From NCBI GenBank assembly GCA_003168295.1, contig PMST01000214.1, positions 1-10,332 on the forward strand: a stretch of 10,332 nucleotides of DNA. Direction: 5' to 3'. Below are positions 1-8,481 of the stretch, in pieces. Both the position numbers and the translations under genes were made by a program. Source of the DNA: Actinomycetota bacterium. Its GTDB lineage: Bacteria; Actinomycetota; Actinomycetes; Streptosporangiales; Streptosporangiaceae. Under the pieces are notes generated by a model. That model worked only from the letters and a program-made list of their open reading frames with translations, ran no database searches and was not told the DNA's origin. Every line of letters begins with the position of its first letter. Position 1 is the stretch's first letter.

Positions 1-588
1 CGCGGCCCGTTGCGCTGCCCTGCGGGCCGACGCGACGGTGACCAGGGGGACCACGACCCCGGCGGCCAGCAGGCCGGCCGCGAGCACCCCGGCCGCCGGG
101 GCGAGGATAAGCAGGACCGCCGTGGTCGCGCCCGCCCCGACCAGCGCCGCGGTCAGCGGCGGGGCGATGCCGCGGATGAACAGGTCCTGGGTCGCGTCCA
201 CGTCGCTGATCAGCCGGGTGAGCATGTCGCCGGACCGGAAGGCGGCCAGTCCCGCCGGGGCGAGGCGTTCCAGCCGCCGGTAGATCGCCACCCGGACGTC
301 GGCGAGCACGCGGAAGGCCACGTCGTGGGAGAACAGGCGCTCGAGGTAGCGCAGCAGCCCGCGGCCGACGCTGAGCGCGCGGACCAGGACCACCGCGATC
401 GAGATCGCCACGATGTTGGGGTGTTGCGAGGCGCGGGCGAGCAGGAACCCGGCGGTGGCCAGCAGGGCCACTCCGCAGCCGCAGCCGACCGCGCCGGCCA
501 GCACGGCGAACAGCAGCTCGCGCCGCATCGGCCGGGCCAGGAGTAGCAGTCGCAGCAGCGGGTGGCGGCCCGAGGTGAGAGTGGTCAT
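1..588 (-). CDS. cydC: Thiol reductant ABC exporter subunit CydC, N-terminal part (cut by window edge)
   Basis: This is the inner-membrane half-transporter that pairs with CydD. In E. coli, CydDC exports glutathione and cysteine and is required for assembly of cytochrome bd. Only the first 196 residues are visible, from an ATG at 588 to the window edge with no stop. They cover most of the transmembrane domain: hydrophobic segments at about 25-50 and 57-72, then a pair near 140-185. The stretch RYLERLFSHD (80-89) and the following FRSGDML (117-123) with SDVDATQDL are typical of CydC, as is its place after cydD. The ATP-binding domain lies outside the window. The ATG overlaps the cydD stop in an ATGA, which implies translational coupling in the cydABDC operon. 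The identification rests on the family motifs and on the operon position. Confidence 0.9.
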   Translation of the reverse strand, partial: MTTLTSGRHPLLRLLLLARPMRRELLFAVLAGAVGCGCGVALLATAGFLLARASQHPNIVAISIAVVLVRALSVGRGLLRYLERLFSHDVAFRVLADVRVAIYRRLERLAPAGLAAFRSGDMLTRLISDVDATQDLFIRGIAPPLTAALVGAGATTAVLLILAPAAGVLAAGLLAAGVVVPLVTVASARRAAQRAA

Positions 589-2324
589 GAGGTGGCCGCC
601 AGCAGAGCGGGCGCCGGGGTCAGGCATGGGGATGAGGCCTGGCGGAGGATGCCGTGGTCGAGGGTGAAGAGCCGGCCGATGTCACGTGTTTGATTCTGAC
701 TGTGCGTTACCTGGATCACGGTTCGGTCGGCCATCAGCGTGGCGATGGCCTCCTCGAGCCGGTGAGCGCTGACCGCGTCCAGGTGCGCGGTGGGCTCGTC
801 CAGCAGGAGCAACGGAGCGGCGCGCAGGAACGCGCGGGCGAGCGCGATCTGCTGGCGCTGGCCCGATGACAGCCGCAGGCCGCGCTCCCCGACCTCGGTG
901 GCGTAGCCACCGGGCAGGTCTTCGATGAACTCGGCCGCTCCCGTCGCCTGCGCGGCCCGGGCGATGGCCTGCGGGCTCGCCTCCGGCTGGCCGAGCGCGA
1001 TGTTGTCGGCGACCGACGCGGTGAACAGGTAGGGCTGCTGCGAGACCCAGCTGATCTGGCGGCGCCAGTCGGCGACCGGGATCGAGGTGAGGTCGACGCC
1101 GCCGACCTCGATCCGGCCGCCGGTCGGCTCGGCGAAGCGCAGCAGCAGCGCCAGCAGCGAGCTCTTGCCCGCCCCGCTCGAGCCGGCCAGCGTGATCCGG
1201 TCGCCCGGCCGGATGGTGAGGTTCAGGCCGGACAGGGCCTGGCGGTCACGCCCTGGGTAGGCCAGGGACACTCCGCTGAGCTTGATGGTGTTGTCCCGAA
1301 GGGACACGTGGCGCACGGGGGCCGGGAGGTTCGGGGCCGCGGTGGGGGTGTCCGGGCCGGCGGACGCGGGGGCTGGGGTGTCGAGGATCTCGAAGACGTC
1401 GCGGGCCGCGGCGGCGCCCTCGGTGCTGGCGTGGAACTGGGCGCCGACCGCGCGCAGCGGCAGGTAGGCCTCGGGGGTGAGCAGCAGGACGAGCAGCGCG
1501 GTCTGATAGCTCATGTGCCCGGCCAGCAGGCGCAGCCCGACCTCGACCGCGACCAGCGCGGTGGCCAGGGCGGCGGCCAGCTCCAGCACGAAGCCGGACA
1601 GGAACGCGACCCGCAGGGTCGACATGGTGACGGCCCGGTACTCTTCGGTGACCTTGCCGATCACCTCGGCCTGCGGCTTGCCGCGGCCGAACAGCTTGAG
1701 CGTCGGCAGCCCTTCGACCACGTCCAGGAAGTGGCCGCCGAGCCGGGCCAGCAGCCGCCACTGCCGCTGCGTGGTCGCCTTGGTGTGTAGTCCGACCAGG
1801 ATGGCGAACACTGGGATCAGCGGCAGGGTGACGCCGATGACCACGGCGGAGATCCAGTCCGCGAACGCGACCCGGATCAGCACGGCGAACGGGACCAGGC
1901 AGGCCAGCACGAGTTGCGGCAGGTAGCGGGCGAAGTAGGCATCCAGCCCGTCCAGGCCCCTGGTGGCCAGCGTGGTGACCTCACCGGACCGATGACGGGC
2001 CAGCCAGGAGGGCCCCAGCCGGAGCGCGTGATCGACCAGACGCCGCCGCAGCTGTGACTTCACCACGGCCGCCGCCCGCAGCGCGGTGACCTCACCGCCG
2101 TAGCTGGCCGCGGCCCGGGCCACCAGCACGCCCACCAGGGCCACCAGCGCGCCGGCCAGCACGGTGAGGCCGGTTCCGGTGGCTGCACCGGCCAGCAGGC
2201 GGGCCAGCAGGCTGGCCTGGATCAGGATCAGGCCGGTGGCGGCCAGGCCCAGAGCGACCGTGACCGCGAGGTAGCCGCGGGCCGCGGCCGAGTAACGCAG
2301 GAGCCGCGGATCCAGCGGCTTCAC
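585..2324 (-). CDS. cydD: Thiol reductant ABC exporter subunit CydD
   Basis: This is a half-size ABC exporter of 579 residues that forms the CydDC heterodimer needed to build active cytochrome bd. The N-terminal transmembrane domain spans about residues 15-310 (clear helices near 18-48, 54-72, 135-155, 158-180 and 240-285). A Pro/Ala-rich linker at about 316-340 leads to the ATPase domain. That domain shows Walker A GSSGAGKSS (381-389), a Q-loop at SQQP (428-431), the signature LSSGQ (485-489, with Ser for the usual third-position Gly), Walker B LLLLDE (505-510), D-loop AHLD (513-516) and the H-loop His541. Length is normal for CydD. The start is GTG at 2324, overlapping the cydB TGA as GTGA. 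The opening MKPLDPRLLRYS is what CydD proteins usually have, so no internal start is needed. The stop overlaps the cydC start. Confidence 0.95.
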   Translation of the reverse strand: MKPLDPRLLRYSAAARGYLAVTVALGLAATGLILIQASLLARLLAGAATGTGLTVLAGALVALVGVLVARAAASYGGEVTALRAAAVVKSQLRRRLVDHALRLGPSWLARHRSGEVTTLATRGLDGLDAYFARYLPQLVLACLVPFAVLIRVAFADWISAVVIGVTLPLIPVFAILVGLHTKATTQRQWRLLARLGGHFLDVVEGLPTLKLFGRGKPQAEVIGKVTEEYRAVTMSTLRVAFLSGFVLELAAALATALVAVEVGLRLLAGHMSYQTALLVLLLTPEAYLPLRAVGAQFHASTEGAAAARDVFEILDTPAPASAGPDTPTAAPNLPAPVRHVSLRDNTIKLSGVSLAYPGRDRQALSGLNLTIRPGDRITLAGSSGAGKSSLLALLLRFAEPTGGRIEVGGVDLTSIPVADWRRQISWVSQQPYLFTASVADNIALGQPEASPQAIARAAQATGAAEFIEDLPGGYATEVGERGLRLSSGQRQQIALARAFLRAAPLLLLDEPTAHLDAVSAHRLEEAIATLMADRTVIQVTHSQNQTRDIGRLFTLDHGILRQASSPCLTPAPALLAATS

Positions 2325-3448
2325 GACCGCCCGCCGGCGGCCTCAAGGCCGCCAGTGGGCGCCACGGGCTCAACCCCGCCGGCGGGCTCGAGGCCGCCGA
2401 CGGGCGCCGGGGGCTCAGGCCCGGTCACCGGCGGCGGGACCGGCGCCGACCGGCCGCCCGGGATGTCGGATCTGGTCAGCCGCTTGCGGAAGACCCAGTA
2501 GGACCAGCTCTGGTAGCCGAGCACGACCGGGGTGAAGATCAGCGCCACCCAGCTCATCACGACCAGCGTGTAGTGCGGCGAGGAGGCGTTGTTGACGGTC
2601 AGGCTGAACGCGGCTGAGGTGCTCGACGGGAACACGTTCGGCCACAGGTCGCCGAACAGGGTGGCGACGGCCAGCAGGAGGGTGACGGCGGTGCCGGCGA
2701 AGGCCCAGCCCTCCCGGCCGCGCAGCGCTGCGGCCGCGCCGCCGATCAGGGCGACCGCGGCCAGGGCGGCGGTGACGTCGGTAGCCGGCCTGCCGTGGCT
2801 GACCTGGGTGACGGCCAGGAAGACCGCGGCCAGGGGCACGGCGACCAGGGCGGTCCGGACGGCCATCCGCCGGGCCCGGGCTCGGAGCTCGCCGGTGGTC
2901 TTGAGGCCGAGGAAGATCGCGCCGTGCAGCGTGAACAGGCTCAGCGTGACCAGCCCGCCGAGCAGGCCGTACCAGTTGAGCAGGGTCAGCAGGTTGCCGG
3001 TGTAGACGTGCGCGGCGTCCAGCGGCACCCCGCGCACGATGTTGGCGAAGGCCACCCCCCACAGCAACGCGGGCAGCGCCGACCCGGCGAAGATGGCCCG
3101 GTCCCAGTTGGCGCGCCAGCGCGGGCTATCCACCTTGCTGCGGAACTCGAAGCAGACGCCGCGCACGATCAGCGCCACCAAGATGATCAGCAGGGGCAGG
3201 TAGAAACCGCTGAACATGGTGGCGTACCACTGCGGGAAGGCGGCGAACGTCGCACCCCCGGCGGTCAGCAGCCACACCTCGTTGCCGTCCCAGACCGGGC
3301 CGATCGCGTTGATCATGAGCCGGCGGTCGGTGTCGTCCCGGCCAAGCACCGGCAGCAGGATCCCGACCCCGAAGTCGAATCCCTCCAGCACGAAGTACCC
3401 GGACCACAAGATCGCGATGAGGATGAACCAGAAGGTCGCCAGGTTCAT
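2321..3448 (-). CDS. cydB: Cytochrome bd quinol oxidase subunit II (CydB)
   Basis: This is the second membrane subunit of cytochrome bd, which oxidises quinol and reduces O2 to water without pumping protons. The 375-residue protein begins MNLATFWFILIAILWSGYFV and keeps the family landmarks LEGFDFGVG (21-29) and GPVWDGNEVWL (50-60). Further landmarks are a repeated set of hydrophobic helices up to about residue 320 and the conserved loop with FPSSTSAAFSLTVNNASS (273-290) before the last helix. The core ends near RKRL (321-324). The remaining ~45 residues are a Pro/Gly/Glu-rich cytoplasmic tail with an internal repeat, not part of the conserved fold. The ATG at 3448 is preceded by an AAGGA ribosome site in the 16-bp gap after cydA. 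The stop overlaps the GTG of cydD. Confidence 0.96.
   Translation of the reverse strand: MNLATFWFILIAILWSGYFVLEGFDFGVGILLPVLGRDDTDRRLMINAIGPVWDGNEVWLLTAGGATFAAFPQWYATMFSGFYLPLLIILVALIVRGVCFEFRSKVDSPRWRANWDRAIFAGSALPALLWGVAFANIVRGVPLDAAHVYTGNLLTLLNWYGLLGGLVTLSLFTLHGAIFLGLKTTGELRARARRMAVRTALVAVPLAAVFLAVTQVSHGRPATDVTAALAAVALIGGAAAALRGREGWAFAGTAVTLLLAVATLFGDLWPNVFPSSTSAAFSLTVNNASSPHYTLVVMSWVALIFTPVVLGYQSWSYWVFRKRLTRSDIPGGRSAPVPPPVTGPEPPAPVGGLEPAGGVEPVAPTGGLEAAGGRS
2327..2416 (-). repeat. Two-copy 45-bp in-frame repeat in the 3' end of cydB
   Basis: Two consecutive 45-bp units encode CydB residues 345-359 (EPPAPVGGLEPAGGV) and 360-374 (EPVAPTGGLEAAGGR), identical at 11 of 15 positions. At DNA level, plus-strand segments 2347-2372 and 2392-2417 match at 21 of 26 bases. 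The repeat makes up most of a low-complexity tail beyond the last membrane helix. It looks like a recent tandem duplication in GC-rich coding DNA. A function is not evident. Confidence 0.8.
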
Positions 3449-3464
3449 GGCAGGTCCTTAGCTC

Positions 3465-4865
3465 TCAGTAGGAGAAGACGGGGAGCGGTTCCTCGGCGCT
3501 GGAACCGGGGCCCGTTCCGTCAATTTCTTCTGGTGCCCCGGCCTGAACGTGGCGGATCGTCAGCCACCCCGCGATGGCGGCGAGGCCGGCGTACAGCAGG
3601 GTGAACACGGTCAGCGAGATGATCACCGAGGAGACGGTCACGCCCGCGGAGACGCTCTGCGCGGTGGTCAGCAGGCCGAACACCGTCCAGGGCTGGCGGC
3701 CCATCTCGGTGAAGATCCAGCCCATCGTGGTGGCCAGGTAGGGCAGGGGCAGGGCCCAGATCGCGACCCGGTAGAACCAGCGGCTGCGCGGAATCCGGCG
3801 GCGCCGGGTCAGCCAGAGCCCGAACGCGGCCAGCAGCGCGGCCAGCGAGCCGAAGCCGATCATGAGGTGGAACGACCAGTAGGTGACCGGAATGATCGGC
3901 TTGTAGCTGCCCGGGCCGTATTTCTTGTCGTAGGCGCGCTCGACGTTGTTGATCCCCTGCACGGTGCCGTGCGGGTTCAAGGTGGCGATCAGCGACAGCA
4001 GGTAGGGAACCCGGATGCTCCACAGTTCCTGGCTGCCGTTCAGGGATCCGATGGTGAACAGCGAGAAGGAGGCCGCGTCCGAGGTGTTGTAGAGCGCCTC
4101 GGCGGCCGCCATCTTCATCGGCTGCTGGGAATCCATCAGCCGGGCCTGGATGTCCCCGGTCACCGCGCTGGCGATCCCGGCGGTGAGCGCGATCACCAGG
4201 CCGATCCGGATGGCCTTACGGAAAATGTCGACCTGGGAGTTGCGGGCCAGGTGCCAGGCGCTGACGGCGATAATCACCGCGCCGGTCACCAGGAAGGAGG
4301 CGAAGAACACGTGCGGCCAGGCGGCCAGCACGGTGGAGTTGGTCAGCAGCGCGAAGATGGAAGTCAGCTCGACCCGGCGGGTGCCGGGCACGACCCGGTA
4401 GCCGACCGGGTGCTGCATCCAGCTGTTGGCGGCCAGGATGAAGAAGGCCGACATGGACGTGCCGAAGGCGGCCAGCCAGATCATGGCCAGGTGCAGCCGC
4501 GGCGACAGCTTGTTCCAGCCGAAGATCCACAGGCCGATGAAGGTCGACTCCATGAAGAACGCGAGCAGCGCCTCCATCGCCAGCGGCGCGCCGAAGACGT
4601 TGCCGACGAACTCGGAGTAGGCCGACCAGTTCATGCCGAACTGGAATTCCTGCACGATCCCGGTGACCACGCCTACCGCGAAGTTGATCAGGAAGATCTT
4701 CCCGAAGAACTTCGTCAGCCGCAGGTAGACCGGGTCCTTCTTGATCAGCCACCAGGTCTGCAGGCAGGCCACCACCAGCGCCAGGCCGATCGTCAGCGGG
4801 ATGAAGATGAAGTGGTACACGGTGGTGATCCCGAACTGCCATCGGGACAGGTCAAGGGTGTTCAT
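3465..4865 (-). CDS. cydA: Cytochrome bd quinol oxidase subunit I (CydA), short Q-loop type
   Basis: This is the heme-bearing catalytic subunit: it oxidises quinol and reduces O2 at the b595/d pair. The product has 466 residues with about nine membrane helices. Residues expected from E. coli CydA are in place: His18 (cf. His19), Glu98 and Glu106 (cf. Glu99, Glu107), His185 (cf. His186, heme b558), the quinol-loop pair Lys251/Glu256 in KMAAAEA (cf. Lys252/Glu257), Met335 in SFHLMIGFG (cf. Met393), and GRQPW at 389-393. The shift from about 1 to about 58 residues after the Q-loop shows that the C-terminal half of that loop is absent. This is the short Q-loop form usual in actinobacteria and Firmicutes. 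The start is ATG 4865, chosen over an in-frame ATG at 4922 because it has a good AGGGG site and the family's standard N-terminus. First gene of cydABDC. Confidence 0.97.
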   Translation of the reverse strand: MNTLDLSRWQFGITTVYHFIFIPLTIGLALVVACLQTWWLIKKDPVYLRLTKFFGKIFLINFAVGVVTGIVQEFQFGMNWSAYSEFVGNVFGAPLAMEALLAFFMESTFIGLWIFGWNKLSPRLHLAMIWLAAFGTSMSAFFILAANSWMQHPVGYRVVPGTRRVELTSIFALLTNSTVLAAWPHVFFASFLVTGAVIIAVSAWHLARNSQVDIFRKAIRIGLVIALTAGIASAVTGDIQARLMDSQQPMKMAAAEALYNTSDAASFSLFTIGSLNGSQELWSIRVPYLLSLIATLNPHGTVQGINNVERAYDKKYGPGSYKPIIPVTYWSFHLMIGFGSLAALLAAFGLWLTRRRRIPRSRWFYRVAIWALPLPYLATTMGWIFTEMGRQPWTVFGLLTTAQSVSAGVTVSSVIISLTVFTLLYAGLAAIAGWLTIRHVQAGAPEEIDGTGPGSSAEEPLPVFSY

Positions 4866-4871
4866 CGGTAT

Positions 4872-4876
4872 CCCCT
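4872..4876 (-). promoter_or_regulatory. cydA ribosome binding site
   Basis: AGGGG on the minus strand lies 6 bases before the ATG at 4865. It decides the start: the longer reading from 4922 would add 19 Arg-rich residues (MAPRIVRDVARRRRTQGIP) that no CydA needs and has no ribosome site of its own. Confidence 0.75.
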
Positions 4877-4949
4877 GAGTTCGGCGTCTTCTGGCTACGT
4901 CTCGCACAATCCGCGGTGCCATCTAGCTGACCAGGGACCGCGCGGGTCT

Positions 4950-4973
4950 CCCAGGGTCGGCCGACCCCCTGGG
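4950..4973. promoter_or_regulatory. GC-rich palindrome in the cydA/yceI divergent region
   Basis: GGGTCGGCCGACCC (4954-4967) is a perfect 14-bp palindrome. It sits inside a longer imperfect inverted repeat (CCCAGGG...CCCCCTGGG, two extra C on the right arm). It lies 85-108 bases upstream of cydA and abuts the DosR-like box. It could be an operator, or a hairpin in the cydA leader. In DNA this GC-rich some palindromes arise by chance, but 14 bp without a mismatch in an intergenic region is notable. Confidence 0.45.
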
Positions 4974-4993
4974 TTCGGGACCTTAGTCACTTG
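4974..4993. promoter_or_regulatory. DosR/DevR-like dormancy box between cydA and the YceI gene
   Basis: The 20 bases TTCGGGACCTTAGTCACTTG match the published mycobacterial DosR consensus TTSGGGACTWWAGTCCCSAA at 15 of 20 positions. The left half-site TTCGGGAC is perfect and the right half is degraded. DosR-type regulators respond to hypoxia, NO and redox state, and related regulators occur in Streptomyces (OsdR). The site is 109 bases upstream of cydA and 158 bases upstream of the YceI gene, so it could serve either or both. A second GGGAC half-site lies at 5051-5055. Site identity is by consensus only. Confidence 0.45.
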
Positions 4994-5140
4994 CGGCGCG
5001 CTGGACCCGGCCCGCCTGCGCCTGCTTCTCCCCTCGTTTCCTCCTCGCTTGGGACGTTGGACTCTGGGCCTGACGCCGGGTGTCGGCTAGGAACGATGGC
5101 ATACCCCGGCGGCCCGCGGAGCAGGCGGCCGGCGCTGGCC

Positions 5141-5146
5141 AAGGAG
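5141..5146 (+). promoter_or_regulatory. Ribosome binding site of the YceI gene
   Basis: AAGGAG sits 5 bases before the ATG at 5152. It fixes this start over an in-frame GTG at 5080, which has no ribosome site and would prepend 24 low-complexity residues. The rest of 4994-5140 shows a pyrimidine-rich run (about 5020-5050) but no promoter I would call with confidence. Confidence 0.8.
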
Positions 5147-5151
5147 ACGAT

Positions 5152-5877
5152 ATGGCCCATAGAACCGGCCAGAAGACGGTACCGCCCCAAGCCCCGGGCC
5201 ACGCGTCACGCAAGCGGCACTGGGGGCGATGGGTAGCGGCGGGCGTCGTCGGGCTCGTCGTTCTGCTGGTCCTGGCCATTGGATTGTTCATCAAGCTCCA
5301 GCCGACCCCAGCTCCGCTGGCGCTGCCCGGTGGCGCTGCCAGCGCGCCGACTGGACGGCTGGACGGCACCTGGGATGTCGCGGCCGGTTCGCTCGCGGGT
5401 TTCCGGGTCCGCCAGACCGCCCTAGGTTTCAGCAACGACACGGTCGGCAGGACTTCTGCGGTCACCGGCGCCCTGGTCATGTCCGGCGGCCGGCTCACCA
5501 GCGCAGCCATCCGCGTCGACCTCACCGCGGTAAAGGTCGGCGGCAAGACGCAGCAGCAGCTCGCCAAGAGCCTCGGCACTGCGCGCTATCCGGAGGCGAC
5601 GTTCACCCTGACCAGTCCGGTGACACTGAGCCCCGCGTTCGCCTCGGGCGCGACGATCAGGGTGACGGCCACGGGCCTGCTCGAGCTGAACGGAGCCTCT
5701 CGCCAGGTGACCTTCAACGTGTCGGGCCGCCGGGCCGGGACCACGCTGCAGGTGGCCGGGTCGATCCCGATCAACTTCTCGGCCTGGGACATCAAGGGAC
5801 TACCCGGATACGGCTTCCTCGGCTCGCTCGCCAACCACGGCGTGGCGGAGTTCCTCCTCATCCTGCACCGGGGGTAA
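5152..5877 (+). CDS. Membrane-anchored YceI-family (polyisoprenoid-binding, lipocalin-like) protein
   Basis: This 241-residue protein has a short basic cytoplasmic N-terminus (1-26, ending RKRHWGR), one membrane helix (about 27-48), a Pro/Ala linker (50-68) and an extracytoplasmic YceI beta-barrel domain (about 70-240). YceI hallmarks are GTWDVAAGSLAGFRVR at the domain start, the IRVDLTAVKVGG strand and turn, the RYPEATFTL segment (SLGTARYPEATFTL), and the late ATGLLELNGASRQVTFNV hairpin. Family members bind long polyisoprenoids such as quinone or polyprenol lipids in the barrel. E. coli YceI is periplasmic and cleaved, whereas this one looks anchored because no cleavage or lipobox motif follows the helix. 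It is divergent from cydA and shares its 286-bp control region, suggesting a link to the quinone pool (inference). The domain call is secure; the ligand is unknown. Confidence 0.88.
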   Translation: MAHRTGQKTVPPQAPGHASRKRHWGRWVAAGVVGLVVLLVLAIGLFIKLQPTPAPLALPGGAASAPTGRLDGTWDVAAGSLAGFRVRQTALGFSNDTVGRTSAVTGALVMSGGRLTSAAIRVDLTAVKVGGKTQQQLAKSLGTARYPEATFTLTSPVTLSPAFASGATIRVTATGLLELNGASRQVTFNVSGRRAGTTLQVAGSIPINFSAWDIKGLPGYGFLGSLANHGVAEFLLILHRG

Positions 5878-5898
5878 TTCCCGTTATGAGCGGATGAG
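5857..5898. terminator. Possible bidirectional terminator over the convergent gene ends
   Basis: CTCATCC (5857-5863) pairs with GGATGAG (5892-5898), with a smaller inner stem CGGG/CCCG (5869-5872 with 5880-5883). The structure covers both stop codons of two convergent genes only 6 bases apart. The stems are short and there is no T-run, so this is weak. Confidence 0.25.
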
Positions 5899-6282
5899 CT
5901 CGATCGAGATGAGGTAGATCCAGACGATGACGGAGAGCGTGAAGAATCTCTCGATGAGTCCGAAGATGGGCTTCAGTCGAAAACCGACGAGCCCCAGCGC
6001 ACAGGCAACTGCACCAGCGAGCACCACCCAGCCCAACGTCACCAGGAGGCCCTTCGCGCTGTGCCATACGGGGTAGTGGCTGAAAAGCCCACCCAGACCT
6101 GTTGCTGCTGTGGCCAGTCCTCCTCGCCGTCGCCCGCGGCGGGTATGCCGGTGCGGCACCGCCTCGAGCATCTTCCGCTCGGCTGCCGTCATGGGAGCCG
6201 GGGCGCCAAGCCGGACCCGGGCCAGCAACCGGAGCCGGGCCTTTTCTGCGCGCTGGCTGGTCCTGTCGGTCACGTCTCTCAC
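5884..6282 (-). CDS. Hypothetical two-helix membrane protein
   Basis: I do not recognise this 132-residue protein. It has a charged N-terminus (1-42; the segment from MTAAERKMLEAVPH looks helical), an Arg-rich patch RRGRRR (48-53), and two membrane helices at about 78-100 and 107-129. The join FRLKPIFGLIERF and the tail SIELIRS recall the last helices of DUF998-type multi-helix proteins, so it may be a shortened relative of those. This is a resemblance from memory only. The start is a GTG at 6282 with no convincing ribosome site. Met31 is an alternative. Codon use is less GC-biased than in the neighbours: CTC over CTG, plus AGA, CGA, GGA, GGT and TTT in the last 35 codons. It is convergent with the YceI gene and divergent from acs. 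Coding status is likely but not certain. Confidence 0.6.
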   Translation of the reverse strand: MRDVTDRTSQRAEKARLRLLARVRLGAPAPMTAAERKMLEAVPHRHTRRGRRRGGLATAATGLGGLFSHYPVWHSAKGLLVTLGWVVLAGAVACALGLVGFRLKPIFGLIERFFTLSVIVWIYLISIELIRS

Positions 6283-6421
6283 TGCCTGTGTCGGGTTCTG
6301 GCGGCGAAGGTCAGTTCCTCGTCAAGGCCACGTTAGGCGGGACCACCGCGAGCGCCAGCGGCCGAAGGGCCGCCCGGTAAGGGCCTTAAGCCTCTATCGG
6401 GCGAGGTACCAAGAGCGCATG

Positions 6422-6453
6422 TTTGTTAACAAATTGTTATCTAACGTTACAAA
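6422..6453. promoter_or_regulatory. AT-rich nested palindromes upstream of acs (candidate operator/promoter)
   Basis: Within GC-rich surroundings this 32-bp stretch is mostly A/T. It holds the perfect 12-bp palindrome TTTGTTAACAAA (6422-6433), a TTGTTA half-site (6434-6439) and the perfect 8-bp palindrome TAACGTTA (6442-6449) running into ACAAA (6449-6453), which mirrors the opening TTTGT. It ends 21 bases before the acs ATG, where promoter elements should be. Paired palindromes of this kind suit a dimeric repressor (TetR, MarR or GntR type), but no regulator gene is in the window. The remaining intergenic DNA (6283-6421) shows nothing I can call. Acs has a strong site GGAGG at 6465-6469. Confidence 0.5.
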
Positions 6454-6474
6454 CCTAGCGACGAGGAGGTCGCC

Positions 6475-8477
<2,003 letters not shown>

Positions 8478-8481
<4 letters not shown>

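Noticed and set aside
4866..4922. Longer cydA reading from an ATG at 4922
   Set aside because: The extra 19 residues are Arg-rich and unlike any CydA N-terminus, and the ATG at 4865 has a proper ribosome site.
3549..5090. A 513-codon open frame on the plus strand opposite cydA
   Set aside because: It is the antisense of cydA in GC-rich DNA. Its product is rich in Gly, Asp, Gln, Arg and His with no domain, whereas the minus strand encodes a clear CydA.
5080..5151. Upstream GTG start for the YceI protein
   Set aside because: There is no ribosome site before it, and AAGGAG sits at the right distance before the ATG at 5152.
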